64,000 nt of DNA from positions 18,184-82,183 of the forward strand of contig JAFQFH010000027.1 of assembly GCA_017398685.1 (NCBI GenBank), read 5' to 3'. Position numbers and translations under genes: made by a program. Source of the DNA: Oscillospiraceae bacterium. Its GTDB lineage: Bacteria; Bacillota; Clostridia; Oscillospirales; Oscillospiraceae. Below are positions 43,447 through 55,179 of this stretch, piece by piece. Position 1 is the stretch's first letter. Every line of letters begins with the position of its first letter. Below the pieces are notes generated by a model. The model had not been told where the DNA came from. It saw only the letters and a program-made list of their open reading frames with translations, and did no database searches.

Positions 43447-44442
43447 ATGAACTTTGACATTCAGCTTTTTGCTGAAAATGTACAGACCACTCTTTCCGCA
43501 GGCCTCAGCGCGGAAATGAAGACCTTTTACGACATGACCCTCATTGATGAGGCCCAGGCCAATCTGGTCCATGACCAGTTCGGCCAGAAACGCCCCATTC
43601 CCGCCAACGGCGGCAAGGTCATTGAATTTCGTAAGTTTGCACCTCTGGCCAAGGCCACCACTCCCCTTACCGAGGGCGTGACCCCCGACGGCAAGCAGCT
43701 TTCCGTCAGCACCGTCACTGCCACCGTCTCCCAGTACGGTGACTATATCACCCAGTCCGACATGCTGGAGCTGACCGCTCTGGACAACACCATCCTTGAG
43801 TCTGCAAAGCTGCTGGGCCGTCAGGCTGGCGCTACCCTTGACACTGTGGTGAGAAATGTGCTCCACAGCGGCACAAACGTCATGTACGCCGAGAAAAAGA
43901 CCGATGCCGGTACCGAGGAAGTGCTCAGCCGCGCAGACCTTGACGAAAACTGCGTGATCACCGTGGAGCTTATCCAGCGCGCCGTTGCAAAGCTGCGCGC
44001 CCAGAACGCCCCCACCATCAACGGCAAGTACGTGGGTATCGTCCACCCCTATGTGGCCTACGACCTGATGCGCGACCCCGAGTGGATCGACGCACACAAG
44101 TACGCCCAGCCCGAAAACCTCTACGAAGGCGAGATCGGCGAGATCGCCGGTGTCCGCTTCGTGCAGACCACCGAGGCCAAGATCTACGGCAATGAGGGCG
44201 GCCTCGCCGTATTCGGCACCCTCATTCTGGGCGACGGCGCCTACGGTGTTACCGAGGTAAACGGCGGCGGCCTTGAGATCATCGTAAAGCAGCGCGGCTC
44301 TTCCGGCGCAGCCGATCCTCTGGATCAGCGCTCCAGCGTGGGCTGGAAGGCCATCAAGACCGCAGAGCTGCTCATCGAGAACTATCTGGTGCGCATCGAG
44401 TCCGTATCTCCCCGCTTCTCAGCCTCCGCGAAGGAAAACTGA
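43447..44442 (+). CDS. Major capsid protein, N4-gp56 family
   Basis: 331 residues. The N-terminus NFDIQLFAENV carries the Prp-type site at residues 2-9, and the body has LVHDQFGQKRPIPANGGKVIEF, TEGVTPDGKQLSVSTVTATVSQYGDY (conserved N4-gp56 segments) and YVGIVHPYVAYDLMRDPEW. Codon usage is biased (GAC, ATC), as for a protein made in large amounts. A hairpin follows directly. Confidence 0.92.
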   Translation: MNFDIQLFAENVQTTLSAGLSAEMKTFYDMTLIDEAQANLVHDQFGQKRPIPANGGKVIEFRKFAPLAKATTPLTEGVTPDGKQLSVSTVTATVSQYGDYITQSDMLELTALDNTILESAKLLGRQAGATLDTVVRNVLHSGTNVMYAEKKTDAGTEEVLSRADLDENCVITVELIQRAVAKLRAQNAPTINGKYVGIVHPYVAYDLMRDPEWIDAHKYAQPENLYEGEIGEIAGVRFVQTTEAKIYGNEGGLAVFGTLILGDGAYGVTEVNGGGLEIIVKQRGSSGAADPLDQRSSVGWKAIKTAELLIENYLVRIESVSPRFSASAKEN

Positions 44443-44450
44443 TATACCGA

Positions 44451-44471
44451 AGGGGCGGTTCGACCGCCCCT
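44451..44471 (+). promoter_or_regulatory. Hairpin after the capsid gene
   Basis: AGGGGCGG-ttcga-CCGCCCCT with no T-run. It probably stabilises capsid mRNA or reduces downstream transcription. Confidence 0.5.
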
Positions 44472-44502
44472 GACTGAAAATACATATTGAAGGAGAATTG
44501 AT

Positions 44503-44733
44503 ATGGCAGCAAAGAAAAATACAGAAAACGGCGAAAAGACCGTAAAGATAAAGCTCCCCAAGGAACGCCGCGATCAGGAGGATGTTTTTGTGGGCGTCAA
44601 CGAGCGCACATGGCTTATAAAGCGCGGCGTTGAGGTGGAAGTGCCTCAGTGCGTTGCAGAGGTGCTGGTCAACCGCGAGCATATGCTGGAGACAATCATG
44701 GCCTTTCAGGATGCCGCAGGCGCAGTCAACTGA
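44503..44733 (+). CDS. Small phage protein of unknown function
   Basis: 76 residues, basic N-terminus (MAAKKNTENGEKTVKIKLPKE), then VFVGVNERTWLIKRGVEVEVP. Small proteins of this kind follow N4-gp56 capsid genes in many gut phages; a head decoration or completion role is possible but unproved. AAGGAG lies 7 nt before the ATG. Confidence 0.7.
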   Translation: MAAKKNTENGEKTVKIKLPKERRDQEDVFVGVNERTWLIKRGVEVEVPQCVAEVLVNREHMLETIMAFQDAAGAVN

Positions 44734-44736
44734 GCC

Positions 44737-45108
44737 ATGACTCTGGGTGAGGCCATATCCCGTCTGGATGAGCTCAAGCCCAACGGCTTTTCCAGAGGGC
44801 AGAAAATATTCTGGCTGTCCGCTTTGGATGCTACGGTGAAAAAGGAGATAATCGACAGTCATGAGGGCGGCGGGGACATGGGCTTTGCGCCCTATGACGA
44901 GGGCAGCGCCGACGATACGGCGCTTCTGGTTCCTGCACCCTATGACGAGGTATATCTGAGATATCTGGAGGCGCAGATAGATTATTCCAACGGCGAGTAC
45001 GACCGCTTCAATAACTCCAACGCCATGTACGCCGCCGCCTACACCGCCTTCTCCAGAGCCTACAACCGCAGTCATATGCCCATCGGCGGCAGAAAAAAAT
45101 ACTACTGA
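44737..45108 (+). CDS. Phage head-tail connector-like protein
   Basis: 123 residues. The pattern LGEAISRLDELKPNGFS, then LRYLEAQIDYSNGEYDRFNNSNAMYAAAYTAFSRAYNR fits small adaptor proteins placed between capsid and tail genes. It starts 3 bp after the previous stop. No sequence family recognised with confidence. Confidence 0.65.
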   Translation: MTLGEAISRLDELKPNGFSRGQKIFWLSALDATVKKEIIDSHEGGGDMGFAPYDEGSADDTALLVPAPYDEVYLRYLEAQIDYSNGEYDRFNNSNAMYAAAYTAFSRAYNRSHMPIGGRKKYY

Positions 45109-45124
45109 AAGGGGGCAAAGGAAA

Positions 45125-46855
45125 CTGCTGTACCCAAGACTTGACAAAAAGAAAGTTTACCGAAGCACCATCAGCAGCTTCTACGGCTATGACCGACGCC
45201 TGAGACCGGCCGAGGGCGCGTTCACATACACAGAAAATCTCTCAACGGACGCCTTCCCCCTTCTGACAAACAGAAAGCCCAGAGCTCTTGTGGAAAAGCT
45301 GGAGGCCCCTGCCGGACTTATTGCAAGGGATGCTCTGGCGGTGGTGGATGGGGGCTGCCTTTACTATAACGGCTACCCCACGCCGCTTATGGATCTGAGA
45401 GAGGGAGAAAAGCAGCTTGTGAGTATGGGCGCTTACATATGTATTTTTCCCGACAAGCTTTATTACAACACCCAGGACCTCGGTGACTTCGGTTCCATGG
45501 AGGCCAGTTTCCACTATGAAGGGCAGATAGAATACATCATGTGCGACTCAGAAGGCACTGAGTACCCCACGCCTGTGTTCAGCGCCATAGAGCCGGCGGA
45601 GCCTGCAAACGGTGACTTGTGGGTGGACACCAAAAACGGCGTACTCTGCTCATACAGCCAGGAGAGCGCCATGTGGGTGAGCATAGATAGCGTGTACACA
45701 AAGCTCCGCTTTACCACTCTCGGTCAGTTGCCTGCCGCCTTTTCAAAGTTTGACGGGGTGGAGATTGAAGGCACAGCCATTCCCTCCCTCAACGGCTCCA
45801 AAATCATTTACGCCATAGGCGGCGGTGAAGAGGAACAGGACTTTATCGTGCTTGTGGGAGAGCCGGCGGAAAACCGCGTGGATCAGGCAGGGACAATAAA
45901 TATAAAAAGAACTGTGCCGGACATGGACTATGTATGCCAGTGCCACAACAGGCTCTGGGGCTGCTTTTACGGCAACAACGGCGAAGAAAACCTCAACGAG
46001 CTTTACGCCTGCACCCTTGGAGACTTTAAAAACTGGAATCAGTTCATGGGCCTTTCCACGGACTCATGGCGGGCCTCAGTGGGCTCGGACGGGGTGTGGA
46101 CAGGGGCGGCAAGCTATCTTGGCAGCCCCATATTTTTTAAGGAGGACAGGATACACAGCATAGGCGTGTCCTCCGTGGGCGCCCATCAGGTGGGCGAGAG
46201 GGTCTGCTCCGGCGTGCAGAAGGGCAGCCACAAAAGTCTCGCCGTCATAAACGAGACGCTTTTTTACAAGTCCGGTACAGGGGTCTGTGCCTATCAGGGC
46301 GGCTTTCCCCAGAACATTTCCGGGGCTCTGGGGGATATACGCTATTTTGACGCTGTCGCCTGCGGCCTTGGCAGCAGGTACTATATCTCCATGCGTACAG
46401 CGGACGGTGAGTGGAACCTTTTCGTGTACGACTGCGAAAAGGGCATCTGGATGCGGGAGGACGGGCTGAAGGCGGACTGTTTCGCGGCAGCAGACGATGA
46501 GCTCTACTGCATCAGCGGGCAGAATATGTACGCCATGCTGGGCAGCCGGGGTGAGCTTGAAAAGAAAGTGGACTGGCTGTGCGAAAGCGGCCTTCTGGCC
46601 TGCTCCGAGCCTGACAAGAAGTACATAAACCGCCTGAGCCTCAGAGTGGCCATGGATGAGGGCAGCGAAATGGACGTATTCATCGAGTACGACTCCTCCG
46701 GAGTGTGGGAGCGGGCAGGCAGAGTGCATCTTGTTAAAACCGGTACTGCCCGGCTGCCTCTGCGCCTTCGCCGCTGTGACCATATCCGCCTGAAGCTTTC
46801 CGGCAGAGGGAACATGAAGCTTTTGTCCCTGACAAGGGAAGAGTGCAGAGGATAG
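45125..46855 (+). CDS. Phage hub/stabilisation-like protein with probable CTG start
   Basis: 576 residues. Long beta-rich protein with repeated G/W-rich segments (RLWGCFYGNNGEENLNELYACTLGDFKNW, SLAVINETLFYKSG), like beta-propeller tail-hub proteins such as P22 gp10. There is no ATG, GTG or TTG in frame before a GTG at 45290, which has no ribosome site; the protein-like frame YPRLDKKKVYRSTISSFYGYDRRLRPAEGAF continues back to CTG 45125, placed 9 nt after AAAGGGGG. So the N-terminus is read from CTG. Function inferred from position. Confidence 0.7.
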   Translation: MLYPRLDKKKVYRSTISSFYGYDRRLRPAEGAFTYTENLSTDAFPLLTNRKPRALVEKLEAPAGLIARDALAVVDGGCLYYNGYPTPLMDLREGEKQLVSMGAYICIFPDKLYYNTQDLGDFGSMEASFHYEGQIEYIMCDSEGTEYPTPVFSAIEPAEPANGDLWVDTKNGVLCSYSQESAMWVSIDSVYTKLRFTTLGQLPAAFSKFDGVEIEGTAIPSLNGSKIIYAIGGGEEEQDFIVLVGEPAENRVDQAGTINIKRTVPDMDYVCQCHNRLWGCFYGNNGEENLNELYACTLGDFKNWNQFMGLSTDSWRASVGSDGVWTGAASYLGSPIFFKEDRIHSIGVSSVGAHQVGERVCSGVQKGSHKSLAVINETLFYKSGTGVCAYQGGFPQNISGALGDIRYFDAVACGLGSRYYISMRTADGEWNLFVYDCEKGIWMREDGLKADCFAAADDELYCISGQNMYAMLGSRGELEKKVDWLCESGLLACSEPDKKYINRLSLRVAMDEGSEMDVFIEYDSSGVWERAGRVHLVKTGTARLPLRLRRCDHIRLKLSGRGNMKLLSLTREECRG

Positions 46856-46868
46856 GGGGGCGGATACC

Positions 46869-47681
46869 ATGTTTGATCTTCCTCCCATCCTCTCCGGCAG
46901 CTCCTCGGATAAGCTGGCGGCGCTGAGAAACTACCTTGTGCGCCTTGCCCAGGAGCTCAATAACCTTGAAAATCAGGCGGTGGAACAGACCGTTTCCGTA
47001 AGTTCCGACGGAAAACGCGGCTTTTCCACAGGGGAAACGGCCTCAAAAGACATTGAGGCGGTGCGGAAAAATGCCGCCTCACTGCGGCAGCTTATCATAA
47101 AAACCGGAGACAGGCTCTCCGGGGACATACAAAAAAGCGAGCAGAGCAGTATGCACTACGCCGACGGGCAGATAGATGCACTCAGCCAGACCTATCTTGC
47201 AAAGTCGGAGTTCGGTTCCTTTACGGAGAATATCGAAAGCCAGATCGCCAGCACCGCCAAGGGTGTTGTGGAAAGCTACGACTACGAAAGCCGCATTATC
47301 TCCAATCAGGAGAGTCTTGAGCTTTTGCAGTACTACGTAAGCAGCATGGACGGGCAGATACGCCGGGGCATCGTCACAGACCCTGAAACCGGGCTTGAAG
47401 TCACCGGCATTGCAATCTCCCAGAACCTGCAATTTACGGGAGCCGTTGTGAAAGGTGAGGACGGGGCCGATTACTATCAGCTCTCCTCCGGACAGACCTT
47501 CGGTCTTTACACCTCAACAGGCTGGCAGTTCTGGATAAACGGCTGGAAAAAAGGCTGGTACGACTCTGTTGACGGCATGCTGCACATTGCCAATGTGGCG
47601 GTGGAAAACGCCCTTCAGCTGGGCGGACAGTGGCAGCTTGTCAATTCAGACGGCCTTGGCATCAAATACACGGGAGGTTGA
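46869..47681 (+). CDS. Phage minor structural protein with coiled-coil N-terminus
   Basis: 270 residues. About residues 12-150 are heptad-rich (LAALRNYLVRLAQELNNLENQA and QSSMHYADGQIDALSQTY), followed by a beta-rich end with YQLSSGQTFGLYTSTGWQFWINGWKKG. This resembles the C-terminal part of prophage endopeptidase tail proteins or tail-fibre bases. It follows the hub gene after 13 bp. Confidence 0.7.
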   Translation: MFDLPPILSGSSSDKLAALRNYLVRLAQELNNLENQAVEQTVSVSSDGKRGFSTGETASKDIEAVRKNAASLRQLIIKTGDRLSGDIQKSEQSSMHYADGQIDALSQTYLAKSEFGSFTENIESQIASTAKGVVESYDYESRIISNQESLELLQYYVSSMDGQIRRGIVTDPETGLEVTGIAISQNLQFTGAVVKGEDGADYYQLSSGQTFGLYTSTGWQFWINGWKKGWYDSVDGMLHIANVAVENALQLGGQWQLVNSDGLGIKYTGG

Positions 47682-47683
47682 GT

Positions 47684-49279
47684 ATGGCGGCTTTGTTTTT
47701 TCAAAACGGTGTGAGCATAGGCAGCAGCGCAGGCTGGTGCGGCTACACCGGCAACAACAACTACGTGGTGCGCTACCAGTTTTCCACGCCAGCCCAGGGC
47801 GCAAGCGCCGTTTCCATCGCATTAAGCGGAATATACTACGGCAGCGGCGCCTCATCTCAGGGCTTCGGCTTCAAGGTATCCACCAGCTCCGTGGCCTATG
47901 CCAATGCAAGAAACACGACGCCCGACTCAAACTACGGCGTGATGAACTACTCCTCCGACTCGGGCTACGGCTGCATCATGAGCGCGGAGGGGCTGAACCT
48001 TACACCCAACACGGTGTATTACCTTTTCGTGTTCGTGGCTACGGCGGGCATGGAATACTACTCCGGCTGGAACTGCGTAAATCCTTCCATAGTCTGCTAT
48101 GGTGCGTACACGCCGCCTCAGGGTGCAATAAGCTCAATCACCGCGCAGGTGAACACCCAAAGCCCTGTGTCCCTTATCGTAAACGGCAGCCCATGCCCAT
48201 GGCACAAGGCCACATTCACCCATGAGGGCAAAATGCTGGGCGTGTCGGAGGCCTTTGCAGCCTCCCTCTCCCATATATGTCCCAGAGAATGGATGAGCGC
48301 GGACACAAAGGCGCAGACCATAGAGGTGGATGTGAGCGTGCAGGGTTATTCCGACAGCGCCTGCCAAAAGCCCTATGGAGGCTCCATGTCCGGCTCTTTC
48401 CTGCTGAAGGCGGATTCGGCCATGCGCCCCATAGTACCGGCGCAGGCGGTATCAGCCGCGGCACTGAACGAAGGCGCTGCAGCCGCCTTCTCCCAGCTTA
48501 TTTCCGGCATCAGCCGGGCGCGGATAAGCTTTGACACAGCCGGGGTGGATCTTAAAAACTGCGCCGGAGCCACGATAGAGAGCTTTGCCCTTTCCTACAA
48601 GGACCGCAGGGAGCAAAGCGACAGCGGCACTGTGGACACGGCAGTGCTCAGCGGCGAGACTGTCATAAACTGCATAGTCGTAGACTCCCGGGGCCGTGAA
48701 GGCAGCGTGACTCTGGTTTTGAAGTGCGAGCCTTATGTGCCGCCGTCCCTCTCCTCCGTCCAGCTCAGGCGCTGTGACCTGAGCGGAAACGATACGGAGA
48801 GCAGCTGGTATTTCAAGCTCAGGGCGGACAGCGCTTTCACTTCACTCAACGGGAAAAACAGCATAAAGGTCAGCACAAAGGTGCAGCCTGTAGGCGGCGC
48901 CTGGGGCAGCGGCTTTGTGCTTGAATATTTTGAAAGCGGGGTGTGGTCTGACAAGTGGTCACAAAAGACCATTCTGGGCGGCATAAACCCCAGCCAGAGC
49001 TTCAAGGTGGCCGTGACCGTAAGCGATGCGGTGGGCTGCAGCGCCACCTACACGCTGGGTCTGTATCTTGCAAACTGGGCCATGAAATTCAACAGCAAAG
49101 GCACGGCGGTGGCCTTCGGCATGGAGCCCACGGTGGAAAATGCGGTGCAGATGCCGGATATCTGGCGCTTTTACGCAGGCACAATAGTCCTTTCCGACAG
49201 CTCCTACGGCTATGCAGAGCCGGAACAGTCCCTTGCAGACCCGGTGGAGGGACAGCTGTATTTTCAGCTGAGCCAGTGA
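47684..49279 (+). CDS. Phage tail fibre-like protein (DUF859-like)
   Basis: 531 residues, beta-rich. It opens AALFFQNGVSIGSSAGWCGYTGNNNYVVRYQF, and the end has FNSKGTAVAFGMEPTVENAVQM, the receptor-end pattern I associate with DUF859 proteins of phages of Gram-positive hosts. Start ATG 47684 follows GGGAGGTTGAGT; the frame upstream overlaps the previous gene. Likely part of the adsorption apparatus. Confidence 0.72.
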   Translation: MAALFFQNGVSIGSSAGWCGYTGNNNYVVRYQFSTPAQGASAVSIALSGIYYGSGASSQGFGFKVSTSSVAYANARNTTPDSNYGVMNYSSDSGYGCIMSAEGLNLTPNTVYYLFVFVATAGMEYYSGWNCVNPSIVCYGAYTPPQGAISSITAQVNTQSPVSLIVNGSPCPWHKATFTHEGKMLGVSEAFAASLSHICPREWMSADTKAQTIEVDVSVQGYSDSACQKPYGGSMSGSFLLKADSAMRPIVPAQAVSAAALNEGAAAAFSQLISGISRARISFDTAGVDLKNCAGATIESFALSYKDRREQSDSGTVDTAVLSGETVINCIVVDSRGREGSVTLVLKCEPYVPPSLSSVQLRRCDLSGNDTESSWYFKLRADSAFTSLNGKNSIKVSTKVQPVGGAWGSGFVLEYFESGVWSDKWSQKTILGGINPSQSFKVAVTVSDAVGCSATYTLGLYLANWAMKFNSKGTAVAFGMEPTVENAVQMPDIWRFYAGTIVLSDSSYGYAEPEQSLADPVEGQLYFQLSQ

Positions 49280-49289
49280 GGTAAGCGCA

Positions 49290-51842
49290 ATGGGATATTT
49301 CGGACGACTGAGAGCAAGGGCGAGAAATACCGAGGGCTGGTCGGAGTACAAGTACACAGGCAGCGCCTCCGCCGGGGCAGATCTTGTCAGCGAGAGCACC
49401 TGGTGCGTTGTATACACGGCGGATGTGAACTATCAGGGAGACGGGGAGAACCTTATATCCCTGAGCCTGTCCACAAACTTTGTAAACCCTCTCTCCAGCG
49501 GCAACCCCTGTACGGTCAGCTGCTACCTTTATACCTTTGACCCCACAAACAACGGCAGCTTCGATGCGGACGCTCCGCCGGCCGGATTTTATTCCGCAGT
49601 AAGCCAGAGCTTTGAGGCCAGTACCGTAGGCGATTATGTGACATTCTCCTTCGGAACTACCGGGATAAGGCCCGCACAGGTCTGGCTGTGGTTTACTTCC
49701 ACCGTCACTTACGAAAGCTACGGCAGCAACCGCATTTACCACTACGCCACCGGAAACTATGACAGCACTGTAAATTCCGGCACGAAAACGCCCCTGCTGA
49801 CAGGCGGCTTTGAAGGCGGCGATACGGGAGAGTCCGGCGGCAGCGGCAGCGGCGGGGTCAGCGGCACATACAGGGCCATCGCCTCCGGCAGCTATTCCAG
49901 CATATACACAGCCTGGGACTTTTCGTACAGCCGGACCCAGCATGACGCCAGCTATACCGCGCTCAGCTTCAGCAGCGGCGGCAGCGTCAGCTTTTCCTGT
50001 CAGCACGGCTCCGGGGGCGACAGCTTTCTTCAGATGCGCTGCTATCTAACCGTGGGCAGCGGCTTCAACTCCGCAAACGGCACGCCTACAGGCACTGTAG
50101 TGGCTTCCGTCTCCGGGGGCGATACCCTCGGCTTTTCCGCACAGGTCACAAGCGGACAGACCTATTATCTCTGGACGGTGATAGACTACTGCGGCACTGA
50201 GCTTGTACCCTTGAGTATCGGCATAGACCCGGGCGGCTGGAATTACAGCATTGCAGACAAGGGCAGCCAGCTCAATCTTGACCGCAGCCAGAAAAGCTTT
50301 TCCATGAGCATGGGAAAATTTCAGACCGGGCGCATGAAGCTGAGCTTTGCCTACTCTGCCGGGGTGGATGTGTATGTAAGTGCATCGGAAGGCGCTTTTA
50401 CAGGGGTGCTTTATATCTCTGAACAGCCGGATATAGACAGCAGCACAGGCAGACCCCTCAGCTACATAACAAGCTTCAATGCCTCCAGCACAGGCTACTT
50501 CAACGTGATGCGTGGAAAGAGCTATTACTTCTTTGCCGTATTCAACGGAGGCGCCGATGCAGGCAGCATAAGCTTTACGATAACGGCGCCGGAGCTTATG
50601 TGGTATCAGGGCGGCAGCACCAGCTACCAGCTTCTGGCAGAAAACAAAAGCTTCTCTGTGTCCCTTGGCAGCTTTCGCTATCACAGACTCCAACTCAGCC
50701 CGGCCTATACGGGCAAGCTGAGCATAAGCTGCTCCAATGCCTCAGCGGGCGGCGGCGAGATCTGGCTGTACTACGGAGAGAACGCGGACATAGACGAAAG
50801 CAACGGCCTTGCTCTGGGCTGGGAGGACACCTTTGCAGGTACATCCCTGTCCGTATCCGTGGACGTGACGGCGGGAAAAAGCTACAACTTCATTATCCGA
50901 AACGCATTTCCCTCGTCCTCACTCAGCGGCACATTCACTATAAAGCCGCCCGCCGCAGCCCAGTCCTACGTCAAAAAATCAGAGAGCTACCGCTATGTGG
51001 AGACAGATGCCTCAGAGACACAGGAACTTGACCGCTTCAGCTTCACGGAAAACAAGCTGAGCTTTAAATATCGCGGCACGGCAGTAATAAGCGGGGCAAA
51101 ATCCTCTGCCGACGAGGATAAAAAGCTGCACTTGAGAGCTTACCTTACAAGCGTACAGGGGATGGAGCTTACAAGCGGAAAGCCTACGGGTACGATCCTT
51201 GCCTCATATACCGGCGAGGGCGAGAGCTTCAGGATAGAAGCTTCGGTGCAGGAGGGGCTTGACTATTACTTGTATATAGTCTCTTCCGAGATACACTTTG
51301 ATACCATGGGGCGAGTGGATGTGAACATCACCGCGCCCACGGAGCGGTTTTTCAGCATCACGGAGAGCGGGGAGCTTTACGCACTCAAGGATACCGCAGT
51401 GTACAGCGCTGCCCCCGGCGAGAGCGGGGTGCTGCGCCTTGAGCTGAATTTCGGTATAAGCGGCAGCTGTATGATCGGCGTAAAACCCAAAGTTCCGGGG
51501 CTGTCAGGCCTCTGCGCCTACCTTGCGTATACCCCGTATCTGGACATTCGCACAGGCGCACCCTATGAGAGCATAAAAAAGGCGGAGGGCGAGAGCCCTG
51601 ACGCGGAGCTGAGTCTGGCCCTGTCGGTGAAAAACGGCGGCAGCTATTATCTTTTTGTCCGCTGCTCAGAAGTTTACGACAGGGCGGAGTTTGATGTGAC
51701 TGTAAGCTGCCTTTCTGCGGCAATGCAGATATATTCTCAGGGAAAATTTCTGAGAGCCCAGCCCTTTGTATACCACGATGGCGCATGGCATGCGGCGGCG
51801 CCTTTATGCAGGCAGGCCCAGAGCTGGACCGGCGGCAGCTGA
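49290..51842 (+). CDS. Phage fibre protein with repeated beta-sandwich-like modules
   Basis: 850 residues, Ser/Gly/Tyr-rich. At least five modules of about 115-125 residues share a pattern of a (L/A)Y strand, a D-I-D or similar, (T/N)G-x-P, and then a (G/A)-(K/Q/G)-(S/T/D)-Y-(Y/N)-(F/L) strand: near 50040, 50405, 50755, 51125 and 51510. The last residues (YHDGAWHAAAPL) resemble phage fibre ends. The modules look like pre-peptidase C-terminal-type or carbohydrate-binding beta-sandwiches. Family not identified. Confidence 0.7.
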   Translation: MGYFGRLRARARNTEGWSEYKYTGSASAGADLVSESTWCVVYTADVNYQGDGENLISLSLSTNFVNPLSSGNPCTVSCYLYTFDPTNNGSFDADAPPAGFYSAVSQSFEASTVGDYVTFSFGTTGIRPAQVWLWFTSTVTYESYGSNRIYHYATGNYDSTVNSGTKTPLLTGGFEGGDTGESGGSGSGGVSGTYRAIASGSYSSIYTAWDFSYSRTQHDASYTALSFSSGGSVSFSCQHGSGGDSFLQMRCYLTVGSGFNSANGTPTGTVVASVSGGDTLGFSAQVTSGQTYYLWTVIDYCGTELVPLSIGIDPGGWNYSIADKGSQLNLDRSQKSFSMSMGKFQTGRMKLSFAYSAGVDVYVSASEGAFTGVLYISEQPDIDSSTGRPLSYITSFNASSTGYFNVMRGKSYYFFAVFNGGADAGSISFTITAPELMWYQGGSTSYQLLAENKSFSVSLGSFRYHRLQLSPAYTGKLSISCSNASAGGGEIWLYYGENADIDESNGLALGWEDTFAGTSLSVSVDVTAGKSYNFIIRNAFPSSSLSGTFTIKPPAAAQSYVKKSESYRYVETDASETQELDRFSFTENKLSFKYRGTAVISGAKSSADEDKKLHLRAYLTSVQGMELTSGKPTGTILASYTGEGESFRIEASVQEGLDYYLYIVSSEIHFDTMGRVDVNITAPTERFFSITESGELYALKDTAVYSAAPGESGVLRLELNFGISGSCMIGVKPKVPGLSGLCAYLAYTPYLDIRTGAPYESIKKAEGESPDAELSLALSVKNGGSYYLFVRCSEVYDRAEFDVTVSCLSAAMQIYSQGKFLRAQPFVYHDGAWHAAAPLCRQAQSWTGGS

Positions 51843-51864
51843 AACAATGTTAGGAGGAATTTTA

Positions 51865-52827
51865 TTGGCACAAAATCTTATAAAAAAAGAGGAAGAAAAA
51901 TATAGCTACTCTCTGGAAAAACCCCAGTATAAAAACAGCTACGAAACTCCGCTGCAGGAGACCTACGAGCAGATAAGCTCAAGACCCCGGTTCAGCTATC
52001 AGCCCGATACTGACCCTCTCTACCGCAAATATAAAAGTGACTATATAAAGCAGGGCCAGCTTGCCATGAAAGACAGTGCCGGACAGGCTTCTGCCCTGAC
52101 CGGCGGCTATGGCTCAAGCTATGCCCAGAACGTGGGACAGCAGCAGTATGACGCATATCTTGAGAAGCTGGGGGATATAGTTCCGGAGCTGTATCAGCTG
52201 GCCTACAGCAGATACAGCGATGAAGGGGACAGGCTTGAAAGACAGTACGAGCGTCTGCAAAAGCTGCGCGACGAGGAGTACCGACGCTATACTGACGAGC
52301 TGGACAGATATGAAGACGAGCAGCAGCTTGCCTACGAGCGGGAAAAAGAGGCTCAGGCATACAGGGAAAAGCAGGCAGAGCAGGAATACTCAAGAAAGCA
52401 GCAGGAGGCTGCAACTCTGGCCAAGTACGGTGACTTCAGCGGCTATGCCGCCATTTACGGTGAGGCTACAGCAAAGAGCATGAAGGAGTACTGGATCGCC
52501 TCAAATCCCGACGCTGCATATAATCTGGGCCTTGTGGACGCAGGCAGATACTTTGCGCTCACCGGAAAGTATGCGCCGGGACAGGCACCCGCGGCACCTG
52601 CAGGCAATTCTTCCTCCCGCAGCTCAAGCTATTATCCCGGTACTGCCCCCGACGGCAGGGGTGCCAGAGAGGTGCAGCGGGAGCTGAGAAACATGGGCTA
52701 CAACATCGCCGTAGACGGTGCATGGGGGCCGAAAAGCCAGTCTGCATGGGACAAAGCCTATGGCGGCGGCAATTCAGCTTCTCTGCCAAAGCTTGGCAAT
52801 GACGCAAACTATCTTGTCCGCGTATAG
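51865..52827 (+). CDS. Phage virion protein with C-terminal peptidoglycan-binding domain
   Basis: 320 residues. A Tyr/Gln/Glu-rich, strongly helical body (DPLYRKYKSDYIKQGQLAMKD, ALTGGYGSSYAQNVGQQQYDAYLEKLGDIVPELYQLAY) is of a kind common in gut Firmicute phages. The end, VQRELRNMGYNIAVDGAWGPKSQSAW, fits a PG_binding_1 domain. TTG 51865 is chosen because AGGAGG lies 7 nt upstream; an ATG six codons earlier overlaps it. It may be an ejected or wall-penetrating virion protein. Confidence 0.72.
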   Translation: MAQNLIKKEEEKYSYSLEKPQYKNSYETPLQETYEQISSRPRFSYQPDTDPLYRKYKSDYIKQGQLAMKDSAGQASALTGGYGSSYAQNVGQQQYDAYLEKLGDIVPELYQLAYSRYSDEGDRLERQYERLQKLRDEEYRRYTDELDRYEDEQQLAYEREKEAQAYREKQAEQEYSRKQQEAATLAKYGDFSGYAAIYGEATAKSMKEYWIASNPDAAYNLGLVDAGRYFALTGKYAPGQAPAAPAGNSSSRSSSYYPGTAPDGRGAREVQRELRNMGYNIAVDGAWGPKSQSAWDKAYGGGNSASLPKLGNDANYLVRV

Positions 52828-52839
52828 GAGGGGCATGAA

Positions 52840-55175
<2,336 letters not shown>

Positions 55176-55179
<4 letters not shown>

